From the NCBI GenBank assembly GCA_024643345.1, contig JAHENB010000064.1, positions 161,089-225,088 on the forward strand: a stretch of DNA of 64,000 nt. Direction: 5' to 3'. This document shows, piece after piece, positions 9,352 to 19,451 of the stretch. Origin of the DNA: Maribacter sp. (lineage in GTDB: Bacteria; Bacteroidota; Bacteroidia; Flavobacteriales; Flavobacteriaceae). Position 1 is the first letter of the stretch, and every line of letters starts with the position of its first letter. The notes beneath the pieces are model-generated. The model did no database searches and was not told the DNA's origin. It saw nothing but the letters and a program-made list of their open reading frames with translations. A program made the translations under genes and the position numbers.

Positions 9352-10404
9352 ATGCTAGAACACAAAAATCAAGAAAAAACCACCTTGGCAGCATTGGGCG
9401 AATTTGGATTGATCGAACATTTGACCAAAAACTTTTCCATATACCATCAATCTACCTTAAAATCGGTGGGGGATGACGCCGCAGTACTCGATTTTAAGGA
9501 CAAGAAAGTGGTGTTGACCACAGATATGCTGGTAGAAGGGGTGCATTTCGACCTGAGCTATATGCCCCTTAAACATTTGGGTTATAAAGCGGTGATCGCC
9601 AACCTTTCCGATATTTTTGCCATGAACGCCAAAGCCACCCAGATCTTGGTTTCGATTGCGGTTTCCAATCGATTTCCGCTGGAAGCTTTGGAAGAACTAT
9701 ATACCGGTATACGGTTGGCCACCAATAAATTTAAGGTGGATCTGGTCGGGGGGGATACCACTTCTTCGAAAACCGGGATGATCATCAGCATCACGGCTTT
9801 GGGCGAAGCCAGTGCGGAAGAAATCGTGTATAGAGACGGGGCAAAAGAGAACGATCTTTTGGTCGTTTCCGGAGATCTGGGGGGCGCTTATATGGGGCTA
9901 CAGGTTTTGGAGCGGGAAAAAGAAGTTTTTAAAGTGAACCCCAATAACCAACCCGATCTCGAACCCTATACCTACATTGTGGAAAGACAATTGAAACCGG
10001 AAGCAAGAAAGGATATTATAGAACTCTTACATAAATTGGAGATTAGGCCCACTGCCATGATTGATATCAGCGACGGACTTTCCTCCGAAATTTTACATCT
10101 CTGTAAACAAAGCAATGTGGGCTGCAACCTTTTCGAAGATAAAATTCCACTAGATCCAACCGTGATAGCAGCTTGCGAGGAGTTTAATATCGATAGTACC
10201 CTTGTCGCCCTCAGTGGTGGGGAAGATTACGAATTGCTGTTCACCCTCGATCAAATTCATTATCCTAAAATTAAGGGCAATCCCAATTTAACCGTAATCG
10301 GCCACATGACCGATTCGTCTGAAGGTACCGCTTTGATTACCCGTGGTGCTACAAAAATACCATTGACGGCGCAAGGCTGGAATGCCTTCAAGACTTCCCC
10401 TTAA
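9352..10404 (+). CDS. thiL: Thiamine-monophosphate kinase
   Basis: ThiL phosphorylates thiamine monophosphate to the active cofactor thiamine diphosphate using ATP. The 350-residue protein has the expected motifs in order: VGDDAAVLDF, TTDMLVEGVHFDL, DLVGGDTTSSKTG, an ATP-binding DISDGLSSEILHL and LSGGEDYELLFT. The start at 9352 is the only good ATG. It is transcribed alone, divergent from the propeller lipoprotein genes. Confidence 0.95.
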   Translation: MLEHKNQEKTTLAALGEFGLIEHLTKNFSIYHQSTLKSVGDDAAVLDFKDKKVVLTTDMLVEGVHFDLSYMPLKHLGYKAVIANLSDIFAMNAKATQILVSIAVSNRFPLEALEELYTGIRLATNKFKVDLVGGDTTSSKTGMIISITALGEASAEEIVYRDGAKENDLLVVSGDLGGAYMGLQVLEREKEVFKVNPNNQPDLEPYTYIVERQLKPEARKDIIELLHKLEIRPTAMIDISDGLSSEILHLCKQSNVGCNLFEDKIPLDPTVIAACEEFNIDSTLVALSGGEDYELLFTLDQIHYPKIKGNPNLTVIGHMTDSSEGTALITRGATKIPLTAQGWNAFKTSP

Positions 10405-10590
10405 GATTATTTTGATTGAGATATTCGAATGCTCCAAAAAGGAAAAATCCCGAAAATCAAGGGCAATCCCTACTAAACTGTTGTGGGGCATACGACAGTG
10501 AAGATTGAGGGTGCTTTCTTAATTTCCAGGATATTCCGATAAATTCCATCGGCCGCTAGGCACAATAGGAATTCGCTTGCCAAAGCATAA

Positions 10591-10809
10591 TTAGGCCACT
10601 TGTTGTTCGGCCCTGTGTCTTCTCTGATATATATCTTCCAATGTTGCGTTGATGTCCTTTAACTCGGATGTGAGTGTTGATAAGTTTCCATTGACGTCCG
10701 TGGTTACCTGCTTACCACAGTGAATGCATTTGTATTCCTTAATGTGCTGGGTAACTTTTTTTGATATGGAAAAATGATGTCCAAAAAGATTGCAAAAAAC
10801 TTTTTTCAT
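10591..10809 (-). CDS. Small CxxC protein, DUF1660-like
   Basis: A 72-residue cytoplasmic protein starting MKKVFCNLFGHHF at the ATG at 10809; a longer frame to 10860 is less likely. It has a Cys and His in FCNLFGHHF, a CIHCGK pair, and a charged, probably helical C-terminus. The CxLFGHxF...CxxCG pattern looks like DUF1660-type small zinc-binding proteins, common and uncharacterised in Bacteroidota. Its role is unknown. It ends about 190 bp from the convergent thiL stop. Confidence 0.6.
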   Translation of the reverse strand: MKKVFCNLFGHHFSISKKVTQHIKEYKCIHCGKQVTTDVNGNLSTLTSELKDINATLEDIYQRRHRAEQQVA

Positions 10810-11076
10810 GGCAGTAGGTTTTAGGATCGCATTTTGGCATTTGGGAAAACCGTGATGCAAATGGTCATTTGTAAAAATTCATTCAGGCCTCTTTGAAACC
10901 TTATCCCCCTTCCAACGCAATGCATGAACTTTTTATTGGCACTGACCTATGCTTTTTACTATATTTTCGATGAACGACATTCTTTTCCTCAAAAGTTGAT
11001 CAACAAGCCCCCCAATTGGTTAATTATTATAGGGAATTTCCGTTATCTTTCCATTCGTAAATTGTAAGCTGCCCGC

Positions 11077-12351
11077 ATGTCCCATAAAAAGGAAGCCTTT
11101 ATAACCGCCTTTGCCCTATTTTCGCTTTTCTTCGGTGCGGGCAATTTGATCTTGCCCCCATTACTGGGTTTCCATGCAGGTAAACTTTGGTGGTTGGTCA
11201 CTTTCGGTTTTTGCCTGTCGGCCGTAGTGGTTCCCATTTTGGGGATTTTGGCCCATGCCAAATTACAGGGTACTATTTTCGACTTCGGTAAAAAAGTGTC
11301 CGCTTCCTTCAGTTTGTTATATTCGGTACTTGTCTATGCAATAGCCATATGTTTGCCATCCCCTCGCACTGCGGCGGTTACCCACGAACTCGCCGTTGCC
11401 CCATTGATGGGAAGCAGTGCCTTGACCACCAGTATTTGCTATTTCGTCCTGGTCTTCATCTTTGTGATGAACCGCTCCAGGATTCTCGATATCATTGGCA
11501 AAATTCTTACGCCGGTTATCTTTATCATTTTGGTGTTGGTTATCGGTATCGCCATTGGGTCGTACGATTTTATTTTGGGGAATATTCAATTCAAAAACCC
11601 TTTTTCAGATGGTATTCTGGAGGGATATCAAACCTTCGACGCCATTGGGGCCGTGGTCGTTGGCGGGGTGATCATCATTTCGGTAAACCTCAAAAAAACG
11701 GAGGCTTCCTATGAAGAAAAAAAAACGTTGATCCTCCGCGCCGGCTTGATCGCCGGCCTCGCTTTGCTTCTGATCTATGCCGGGCTTATTATCACTGGAG
11801 CGTTAATGCATGGTGAATTTGACCCCTCCATTTCCCGTACCGCTTTGTTGAGCGGCATTGGGGCTAAGACCTTAGGACCATCGGCCAATATTTTTTTAAG
11901 CCTCTTGGTGGGATTGGCCTGTTTTACCACTGCAGTGGGCATCGTTACGGGAACATCGGATTTCTCTAAACACCTCTTTGGCAATTCCCAAAAGGCCTAT
12001 GTTGTCACAGCCCTCTTGTGCTGTTTCCTAGGTATTTTGGTAGGGCAATTCGACGTGGCCTACATCATTGCTGTGGCCCTTCCAGCATTGATGTTCATTT
12101 ATCCCATTACCATAGTTTTGATCATCCTGAACGTACTGCCGGATAAAATGGCCACCGTTAAAATCTTCAGGGCAGTGGTAGTGGCGACCATTATTTTCAG
12201 TATCCCTGATTTTTTGGGAAGTATTGGTTGGGGACATCTCATAGCGCAATGGCAACCCTATATCCCTTTGAGCCAGTTTAGTTTGGGCTGGGTGCTGCCA
12301 GCTGTCTTGGCATTCTTTTTCATGCAGATATCCCAACGATACGGGAATTAG
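11077..12351 (+). CDS. brnQ: Branched-chain amino acid:cation symporter, LIVCS family
   Basis: Inner-membrane carrier importing leucine, isoleucine or valine with a cation. The 424-residue protein has about 12 hydrophobic segments. The N-terminal FALFSLFFGAGNLILPPLLG and the following GFHAGKLWW are a clear BrnQ signature, with AICLPSPRTAAVTHELAVAP soon after. The length matches the family (about 430-440). It is single, with no neighbouring transport gene; the LIVCS family needs no partner. Confidence 0.95.
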   Translation: MSHKKEAFITAFALFSLFFGAGNLILPPLLGFHAGKLWWLVTFGFCLSAVVVPILGILAHAKLQGTIFDFGKKVSASFSLLYSVLVYAIAICLPSPRTAAVTHELAVAPLMGSSALTTSICYFVLVFIFVMNRSRILDIIGKILTPVIFIILVLVIGIAIGSYDFILGNIQFKNPFSDGILEGYQTFDAIGAVVVGGVIIISVNLKKTEASYEEKKTLILRAGLIAGLALLLIYAGLIITGALMHGEFDPSISRTALLSGIGAKTLGPSANIFLSLLVGLACFTTAVGIVTGTSDFSKHLFGNSQKAYVVTALLCCFLGILVGQFDVAYIIAVALPALMFIYPITIVLIILNVLPDKMATVKIFRAVVVATIIFSIPDFLGSIGWGHLIAQWQPYIPLSQFSLGWVLPAVLAFFFMQISQRYGN

Positions 12352-12453
12352 GGAAGTTCATTTATAATATATTTAAATAGCACTGCCGGTGCCATAATAA
12401 AGCTCCCGGATTAAGAAGAAGTCGGACTAACGGTACGTGGGCCGAAATGATTT

Positions 12454-13746
12454 CTAAGAATTCATCAGGGTTTCTATTTCATCGGCCTCGATAGGAATAT
12501 TCCCCATAAGGTTTAAAGGTTTTCCTTTTCCCCGGATTACGACATCATCTTCTAGCCGAATGCCCATTTTTTCCTCGGGAATATAAATGCCCGGCTCTAC
12601 CGTGAATACCATGTTCTCTTTCATTGGAGTCTTGAGTAGGCCATAGTCATGCGTGTTAAGTCCAATATGATGGCTTGTTCCGTGCATGAAATATTTCTTA
12701 TATGCGGGCCAATCGGGCCGTTCATTTTTGATGTCGGCCTTATCCAATAATTTCAATCCCAACAGTTCAGAAGTCATGATTTTGCCGACCTCTTTGTGGT
12801 ATTCTGCCCAAAGGGTTCCCGGGACCAGCATGTCGGTAGCCTCCCTTTTAACGCGGAATACTGCTTCATAGACTTCCCGTTGCCTATGGGTAAATCGGCC
12901 ATTGACGGGAATGGTTCGCGTAAGGTCGCTTGAATAGTTGGCATATTCGGCGGCCACATCCATCAAGATCAATTCCCCATTATTACACTTTTGGTTGTTT
13001 TCGATATAGTGTAAAACGTTGGCGTTGTTTCCCGAAGCAATGATGGGGGTATACGCAAAACCTTTTGAACGGTTCCGCACAAATTCGTGGAGCAGTTCCG
13101 CTTCGATCTCATATTCCCATATTCCCGATTTCACAAACTTCAATATCCTTCGAAATCCCAATTCGGTGATATCACAGGCCTTTTGCATCAAAGCGATTTC
13201 CTCTGGTTCCTTTATGCCCCTTATATCTTGGAGAATGGGGTTGCTTTTGGCCACCTGGTGAGCAGGATATTGCTCTTTCACTTTTTGAATAAAACGATCT
13301 TCCCTGGTTTCGGTCACCACGGCCTGTCGGTAGTGTTCGTTGGTGTTTAAATAAATGGTCTCCGCCTCGGTCATCAAATCAAAAAATACCTTTTCAAAAT
13401 CCGATAACCAAAACACCGTCGCAATCCCGGAAATATCGGTAGCCTTTTCCTTTGAAAGCTTTTCCCCTTCCCATACCGCAATATGAGCATTGGTTTCCCG
13501 CACGAACAAAATTTCGCGATGTGCCAAATCCAGTGCATCGGGAAACAAGAGCAAAATGGTTTCTTCCTGATCGGCCCCGCTCAAATAGAAGATATCCCTA
13601 TGCTGCTCAAAGGGCATGGTGGAATCGGCACTGATTGGATAAATATCATTGGAATTAAATACCGCAATGCTCTTAGGCTTCATACGAGCCATGAATTTTT
13701 TTCGGTTCTTTATAAAAAGGGCGCTGGGCAATGGGTGGTATTTCAT
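12454..13746 (-). CDS. pepP: Xaa-Pro aminopeptidase (aminopeptidase P, M24B)
   Basis: Metallopeptidase that removes N-terminal residues preceding proline. The 430-residue protein has the N-terminal control domain (FYLSGADQEETILLLFP) and a C-terminal pita-bread domain. Metal ligands are visible: Asp in ILMDVAAEYANYSSDLTRTIP (two Asp), His in HGTSHHIGLNTHD, Glu in VFTVEPGIYIP and Glu in MGIRLEDDVV. Start is the ATG at 13746. No signal peptide, so it acts in the cytoplasm. Confidence 0.94.
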   Translation of the reverse strand: MKYHPLPSALFIKNRKKFMARMKPKSIAVFNSNDIYPISADSTMPFEQHRDIFYLSGADQEETILLLFPDALDLAHREILFVRETNAHIAVWEGEKLSKEKATDISGIATVFWLSDFEKVFFDLMTEAETIYLNTNEHYRQAVVTETREDRFIQKVKEQYPAHQVAKSNPILQDIRGIKEPEEIALMQKACDITELGFRRILKFVKSGIWEYEIEAELLHEFVRNRSKGFAYTPIIASGNNANVLHYIENNQKCNNGELILMDVAAEYANYSSDLTRTIPVNGRFTHRQREVYEAVFRVKREATDMLVPGTLWAEYHKEVGKIMTSELLGLKLLDKADIKNERPDWPAYKKYFMHGTSHHIGLNTHDYGLLKTPMKENMVFTVEPGIYIPEEKMGIRLEDDVVIRGKGKPLNLMGNIPIEADEIETLMNS

Positions 13747-13994
13747 TGAATCTATTTTTGTTCGTTAAATGTAAGGATTACGGATTGCTTCTTTCAAAAA
13801 TTCAACCAAGTTTTTAAAATACCTCGAACTTTTGAACATTAAAACATGCTATCCTATTTAATTTCAAATCATTGAGGTCTCTTGCTCAAAAATCATTTAC
13901 TTGATGATCGGCAAATCGAAAAAGCATTGGTTCACAATTTATTAATTGGATATCTTAGTGAACTTTTAAACCTAAGCACTATAGCGTACAATTG

Positions 13995-16900
13995 ATGAAG
14001 ACCAAACTACTTTTTATTTACTTGCTTTTATCCCATGTTCTTTCAACCTTTTCACAATCCGATACTTCAGTTTTCGATAACCTGAAATTCCGTTTTATAG
14101 GTCCCGAAGGAAACCGTGCGATCGCAATTGCAGGAGTGCCCGGCGATCCGATGGTCAATTATATAGGTGCCGCATCGGGTGGTCTCTGGAAGACCACTGA
14201 TGGCGGGGTTAGTTGGAATCCCATTTTTGACGAACAGGATGTTTCTTCCATAGGGTCGTTGGCCATAACGCCAAGCCAGCCAGATATCATCTGGGCGGGT
14301 ACCGGTGAAACCTTTCTGATTCGGCCAGCACATGCCATGGGCGATGGCATCTATAAATCCGAGGATGCCGGGAAGACCTGGAAAAATATGGGATTGAAAA
14401 AAACAGGACGCATAGGGCGCATTGTGGTACATCCTACCGATCCAGATATCGTTTACGCCGCAGCTTTGGGCCATACTTATGGACCGCAACAAGAAAGAGG
14501 GGTATACCGTACTAAAAATGGCGGCAACACTTGGGAACGTATTTTGTTCCTTGATGAAAATACGGGAGCGGCCGATATCGCCCTCGACCCTAAAAATCCC
14601 GATAGACTCCTAGTTGGTATGTGGACAATCCATATCAATACTTGGGGCTTGCGAAGCGGAGGCCCCGGTGGCGGGATTTATCGATCTTTGGACGGTGGTG
14701 ACACTTGGGAAGCCCTTCATAAAAAAGGCCTGCCCGGTGGTCATACTCATCCAGTTGGAAAAACAGGCGTTGCGATTTCGTATTCCGATCCCGATATCGT
14801 CTACGCACTCTTTGAAATTGATGACCCGGCCCTCTACCGTTCCGAAGATTTCGGGGAGACTTGGACCTTACAAACCCAAAACCATGATATCAACGAGCGT
14901 GCACCTTATTATAACCGTATGGCCGTTTCTACTTCCAACCCAGACGAATTGTACTTTGCCAGCGTAAAATTCAGTATTTCAAAAGATGGCGGCAAGACCA
15001 TTGATGCGGGGTACAAGGCAGGTGGCGATAATCACGATATTTGGATAGACCCCACCAACGCCGACCGGATTATGGTGGCACATGATGGATGCGCCAGTAT
15101 TAGCCTGAACCATGGAGAAACATTTCAACGGATAGTGCTTCCTATTGCCCAAATGTATCATGTCGCAGTCGATGACAAGATCCCATATAACGTCATTGGC
15201 AACCGACAGGATGGGTATTCTTATAAAGGCCCCAGCAACAGCAGACAAGGTTATATACCAATTGGTTTATGGAGCGATGTCGGTGGCTGTGAGAGTGGAT
15301 TTGCCCAACCCGATCCCTTTGACAACAATATTATTTGGTCGGGATGTTATGATGGAGGATTGGAGCGGTTTAACGTCGCAACTTCCCATGCCCGGGACGT
15401 TCGTGTATGGCCCGAGGCGGGCTACGGATGGGCCCCAGCCGAGATGAAATACCGCTGGCACTGGAATTTTCCGTTGGCTTTTTCACCGCATACCGCACAT
15501 CGGGTCTATGTCGGAAGTCAATTTGTGCATAAAAGCGATGACGATGGGCAAAGCTGGCAAATCATCAGTCCAGACCTTACCCTTAACGATGTATCGCATC
15601 AGCAGAGTTCTGGGGGAGTAGCCACCGATAACCTTATGACCTTTGACGGAGCGACCCTTTTCAGCATCACCGAATCAAAACTGGAACCGGGATTGATATG
15701 GTCGGGCAGCAATGATGGCCAGGTGCAACTTACCCGAGACGGAGGCCAGCATTGGATGAACGTGACCCAAAATATTACAGATCTGCCGAAATGGGGGACC
15801 ATTACCAATATTGAACCTTCCCGGTTTACAAAAGGAACGGCATACATTGCCGTGGATTTGCACCAAATGGGCGACTTTGACCCCTATGTTTATAAGACTG
15901 AGGACTACGGACAGCGATGGGATCGCATCAGTGTTTCCGTTCCAAAATCGGTCCACAGTTTTGCGCATGTGATCAAAGAGGACCCAAAGCGGGAAGGCAT
16001 GCTTTATTTGGGCGTGGACAACGGAATATACCTTAGCCATAACGACGGAAAAAGTTGGATGAGGATCAAAAACAATTTACCCCCGGCACCGGTCTATTGG
16101 ATCGAAATTCAAGAACGCTTCGACGATCTTGTCGTGGGCACCTATGGCAGGGGGTACTATATTTTAGATAACATTTCGCCTTTACGAGAATATGATATCG
16201 ACGCCCAAGACAAACAGGCCCATCTTTTTAGTCTCCGCCCGGCCTACCGTTTTTTAGACCAACAAAGCATTAAAACAGATGGTCCAAGTTTGAACTCGGG
16301 CAAAAATCCGGAATATGGGTCGGATATCAATTATTATCTACGGGACAGCACCGATCAAAAGGTCGAAATACAGATCCTAACCGCCGACGACGAGCTGATC
16401 AGAACCTTAGCGGGAAAAAAGTCAGCAGGGATAAACAGGGTCATGTGGGATTTGCGCTACGAGCCCACATTTAAGCCCAAATTGCAGTCCGCACCTCCGG
16501 GTCGGCCCTGGGTACAGTTAAACGGTGAAGGTTGGCGGCCTTTGGTCACTTGGGACCTAGATTTAATGAGGGGACAATTTGGCCCAAAAGTGGTGCCCGA
16601 CACTTACAAAGTAAAATTGATAGTCGGCGAAACGGAATTCATCCGAGAGGTGGAAGTGCTCAAAGACCCAACATCCGAAGGCACTTTGGAAGACATTAAA
16701 CAACAGGTCACCTTCTCGTTGGAACTTCGAGATGCCATGAACCTTGCCGTTACCATGATCAATGAAGTCGAGGACATTCGCGCAGAACTTAACGATATGA
16801 TGCCCAAACTTAAGGATAAGGGTGATATCAAAAAGGCGGAACAACTACGGGTGTCCTTGGAATCAATTGCAGCAAGCTTGTACGATATTCAGCTTACCGG

Positions 16901-17156
16901 TGCCAGGGAAGATGCTTTCAGGGCCCCGATGAAACTCTATGGGAGATTGAGTGCTTTGGCCAGTGACATCACTGGGAATGGTGCCGATTTCATCCCCACT
17001 GACCAACAAAGACAGGTATATGCCATCTTCGACCAACGGTTGAAAACGATAAACGAAAAATTTAATCAATTCATGAAGCTTGAGGTCGAAAAACTCAATA
17101 TGCAACTTAAAAACAGTAAGCTCCAAATTCAACTTGATAAAAAAATAAAATCATAA
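13995..17156 (+). CDS. Secreted VPS10/BNR-type Asp-box propeller protein (1)
   Basis: A 1053-residue exported protein of uncharacterised Bacteroidota type. The ATG at 13995 is preferred over a TTG one codon earlier. A signal peptide (KLLFIYLLLSHVLSTFSQ) is followed by Asp-box motifs through residue 700: KTTDGGVSW, KSEDAGKTW, RTKNGGNTW, RSLDGGDTW, RSEDFGETW, ISKDGGKTI, KSDDDGQSW, LTRDGGQHW, KTEDYGQRW and LSHNDGKSW. This spacing suggests two propellers of the sortilin/VPS10 kind. The C-terminal third (from about residue 780) includes a WDLRYEP segment and helical stretches. No catalytic site is recognised and no type IX sorting domain is obvious. It sits 18 bp before the M28 peptidase gene, so the two are probably one operon. 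Confidence 0.85.
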   Translation: MKTKLLFIYLLLSHVLSTFSQSDTSVFDNLKFRFIGPEGNRAIAIAGVPGDPMVNYIGAASGGLWKTTDGGVSWNPIFDEQDVSSIGSLAITPSQPDIIWAGTGETFLIRPAHAMGDGIYKSEDAGKTWKNMGLKKTGRIGRIVVHPTDPDIVYAAALGHTYGPQQERGVYRTKNGGNTWERILFLDENTGAADIALDPKNPDRLLVGMWTIHINTWGLRSGGPGGGIYRSLDGGDTWEALHKKGLPGGHTHPVGKTGVAISYSDPDIVYALFEIDDPALYRSEDFGETWTLQTQNHDINERAPYYNRMAVSTSNPDELYFASVKFSISKDGGKTIDAGYKAGGDNHDIWIDPTNADRIMVAHDGCASISLNHGETFQRIVLPIAQMYHVAVDDKIPYNVIGNRQDGYSYKGPSNSRQGYIPIGLWSDVGGCESGFAQPDPFDNNIIWSGCYDGGLERFNVATSHARDVRVWPEAGYGWAPAEMKYRWHWNFPLAFSPHTAHRVYVGSQFVHKSDDDGQSWQIISPDLTLNDVSHQQSSGGVATDNLMTFDGATLFSITESKLEPGLIWSGSNDGQVQLTRDGGQHWMNVTQNITDLPKWGTITNIEPSRFTKGTAYIAVDLHQMGDFDPYVYKTEDYGQRWDRISVSVPKSVHSFAHVIKEDPKREGMLYLGVDNGIYLSHNDGKSWMRIKNNLPPAPVYWIEIQERFDDLVVGTYGRGYYILDNISPLREYDIDAQDKQAHLFSLRPAYRFLDQQSIKTDGPSLNSGKNPEYGSDINYYLRDSTDQKVEIQILTADDELIRTLAGKKSAGINRVMWDLRYEPTFKPKLQSAPPGRPWVQLNGEGWRPLVTWDLDLMRGQFGPKVVPDTYKVKLIVGETEFIREVEVLKDPTSEGTLEDIKQQVTFSLELRDAMNLAVTMINEVEDIRAELNDMMPKLKDKGDIKKAEQLRVSLESIAASLYDIQLTGAREDAFRAPMKLYGRLSALASDITGNGADFIPTDQQRQVYAIFDQRLKTINEKFNQFMKLEVEKLNMQLKNSKLQIQLDKKIKS

Positions 17157-17174
17157 ACCATCTCATTTATATCT

Positions 17175-18629
17175 ATGAAGTACAGTACATTTTTAACCAT
17201 CTCTGCCATCGTTGTTTTTTTGTCATGCACAAAGAACAATAAAGAAGAGACCCAAGCCGCTCTTTTTGCCAGATTGGATACCGAAATCTCACAAAACTCT
17301 AAAGCGTACCTCACTTTAAAGGAGGCTACCGAGACCATCGGCCATCGGTTAACGGGCTCTGAAAATGGTGCCAAAGCCGAGGAATATACCTATCTTAAAT
17401 TCAAGGAATACGGTTATGAGGATGTCGCCTATCAAACCTTTGAAGTCAAAGCATGGGCTAGGGGCGAGGTGTCATTAAAAATAGATGGCGAGGAAGTGAA
17501 AGTGGTCAGTTTGGGCCACTCCCCCGTTTCGGCCAAAGTCAACGGAGCTATTGTAGATATGGGAAATGGTCTTGAGGCCGACTATCAGAAAAACCCGAAA
17601 GCGGCAGACGGCAAAATCGCTTTGGTGTACATCGGAATTTTGGAGGGTAGTGAGGAAGGTCTGACCAATTTACATCGAAGTGAAAAAACGGCTTTAGCCA
17701 TTAAATACGGCGCCAAGGGGATCATTATAATCAACCAAGTCGATAATGGGGTTTTATTGACAGGCACGGCCTCGGTAACCGGGGAATTGATTCCCATTCC
17801 AGCGGTTTGTATCGGAAAGGAAGATGGCATGGCCTTAAAGAAAAAACTTAAGGTGGGGAGTGCCGCAGCCATTATTGAAATGAACAACAAAAGCGATATG
17901 ATCAAGGCCAGAAATGTAATCGCCACGCTTAAAGGAAATGAATTTCCTGATGAGATCATCGTCGTTGGAGGACATTTAGACTCCTGGGATCTGGCCACCG
18001 GGGCCATAGATAATGGTATTGGTTCGTTTGCGGTAATGGATATTGCAAGGGCCTTTAAGGCCAATGGCCTAAACCCAAAAAGAACTATAAAATTTGTCAT
18101 GTTCATGGGCGAGGAACAAGGCTTGCTGGGTTCAAGATACTTCGTCAACCATGCCATAAGGGAGGGAAGTATAGAATCCATAAAGTACATGATGAACTTG
18201 GACATGTCGGGAAACCCCATTGGGATGAACGCCGGGGGCCAACTGGAGGATGAGTCGTTTTTCCTAAATCTGGGAGCGGCGATTCAACAACAAGATTCTA
18301 TCTATAAGAACGATTTTTCGAACAGCTCGGACCTCCATAGCGATCATCAGCCCTTTATGCTCGAAGGGGTGCCCATATTATCGGTTCACAGTAATTTGGA
18401 TCGATCTATTTATGATTGCTATCATTCCGATTGTGATGACTTCAAACTGGTCAATAAAGAGCACATCACCAATATGGCTCGTTTTGGCTCCATGATGCTG
18501 TATGGATTGGCCAACGCGGAAAAACTCCCTGCCACAAAAATGGACAGCGAGACCACAAAAGAATTTATGATCAAAAACAACCTTAAGGAAAAACTTATTA
18601 TTGGCAACGATTGGAAATGGGACGAATAA
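17175..18629 (+). CDS. M28-family zinc metallopeptidase lipoprotein
   Basis: A 484-residue exported peptidase. The lipobox is FLSCTKN. It has an inserted PA-type region (residues about 120-230) and an M28 catalytic domain. Zinc ligands and catalytic residues are visible: His and Asp in GGHLDSWDLATGAIDNG, the Glu pair in MGEEQGLLGS, Asp in NLDMSGNP and His in a VHSNLD or YHSDCDD segment near the end. Family members are amino- or carboxypeptidases; the substrate here is not predictable. It follows the Asp-box protein gene by 18 bp and converges with the cyclophilin gene. Confidence 0.92.
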   Translation: MKYSTFLTISAIVVFLSCTKNNKEETQAALFARLDTEISQNSKAYLTLKEATETIGHRLTGSENGAKAEEYTYLKFKEYGYEDVAYQTFEVKAWARGEVSLKIDGEEVKVVSLGHSPVSAKVNGAIVDMGNGLEADYQKNPKAADGKIALVYIGILEGSEEGLTNLHRSEKTALAIKYGAKGIIIINQVDNGVLLTGTASVTGELIPIPAVCIGKEDGMALKKKLKVGSAAAIIEMNNKSDMIKARNVIATLKGNEFPDEIIVVGGHLDSWDLATGAIDNGIGSFAVMDIARAFKANGLNPKRTIKFVMFMGEEQGLLGSRYFVNHAIREGSIESIKYMMNLDMSGNPIGMNAGGQLEDESFFLNLGAAIQQQDSIYKNDFSNSSDLHSDHQPFMLEGVPILSVHSNLDRSIYDCYHSDCDDFKLVNKEHITNMARFGSMMLYGLANAEKLPATKMDSETTKEFMIKNNLKEKLIIGNDWKWDE

Positions 18630-18683
18630 AACATCTCACCTGCGATAAGGCGGATATCAGGTAGTTCGTAGTTCAGATAAAAA

Positions 18684-19259
18684 TCAATAAATATTGACCG
18701 AATGACGCTTCAGTTCCTTTTCGGTCATCAACAATATGTTTACATCTAGGCTAATAGGTGTAAAAGGTTCGTTTAGGGTGTCCTTGGCTACGTTCACGAT
18801 AGCATCGACAACATCCATTCCTTTGATCACCCTCCCATATACGGTATAATCTCCATCGAGTCGATGTTCCCCATCTTTATTTTGTACGATATAGAACTGG
18901 CAGCGGGCCGATAATTTTCCAGGATTACCATCCCTTCCAGCTCCAAAAGCGCCATAATCGTGCAAGAGATCTGTGTTGAATTCAGGCGCCAATAGATATT
19001 CGGGGTCCTTAAATCCTTCGGGGGTATCAGGGCAACCCCCCTGGGCCACGAAATTCGGAATTACCCTATTGAAGGTCAAAGAATCCCAATATCCGTCATT
19101 CGCCAATTGGATAAAACTTTTTTTGTGATTGGGCGTTTCATCATACAACCAGACCAAGATTTCGCCTTTGGGTGTTTTTATTTGTCCGACCTCATATAAC
19201 TTAGCTGGGGAACAAGACAATAATATGAGCATGGGTAGCAGCCAAACTTTACACTTCAT
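18684..19259 (-). CDS. Cyclophilin-type peptidyl-prolyl isomerase lipoprotein
   Basis: A 191-residue lipoprotein (lipobox LLSCSPAK) holding one cyclophilin domain: TPNHKKSFIQLANDGYWDSLTFNRVIPNF is the N-terminal core with the catalytic Arg in FNRVIPNFVAQGG, followed by ARCQFYIVQN and HRLDGDYTVYGRVIKGMDVV. It likely assists folding of exported proteins. The ATG at 19259 directly before the signal peptide is preferred to a start 23 codons upstream. It lies on the opposite strand between two secreted Asp-box protein genes. Confidence 0.9.
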   Translation of the reverse strand: MKCKVWLLPMLILLSCSPAKLYEVGQIKTPKGEILVWLYDETPNHKKSFIQLANDGYWDSLTFNRVIPNFVAQGGCPDTPEGFKDPEYLLAPEFNTDLLHDYGAFGAGRDGNPGKLSARCQFYIVQNKDGEHRLDGDYTVYGRVIKGMDVVDAIVNVAKDTLNEPFTPISLDVNILLMTEKELKRHSVNIY

Positions 19260-19394
19260 CTGTTTATGTTCTATTTTAAATTCGAATGATTTATACTTTT
19301 GGTCACTGAAAAAACCAAATCTGGCCATTTTTCACCCTCCAATATAATGGATTTCATGATCACTGTGACCGTATATTTATCTTGAAATAAAAAT

Positions 19395-19426
19395 TTTGCC
19401 ACGACTCTGTCCTTTTCTTACCTTGA
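19395..19426 (+). promoter_or_regulatory. Candidate promoter of the second Asp-box protein gene
   Basis: TTTG at 19395-19398 and TACCTTGA at 19419-19426 are 20 bases apart, the spacing of the Bacteroidota consensus TTTG-n19-TAnnTTTG. The -7 element has two mismatches. The start codon is 25 bases downstream. Confidence 0.35.
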
Positions 19427-19451
19427 GCCTCCTTTGTTAAGTCAATGCACT

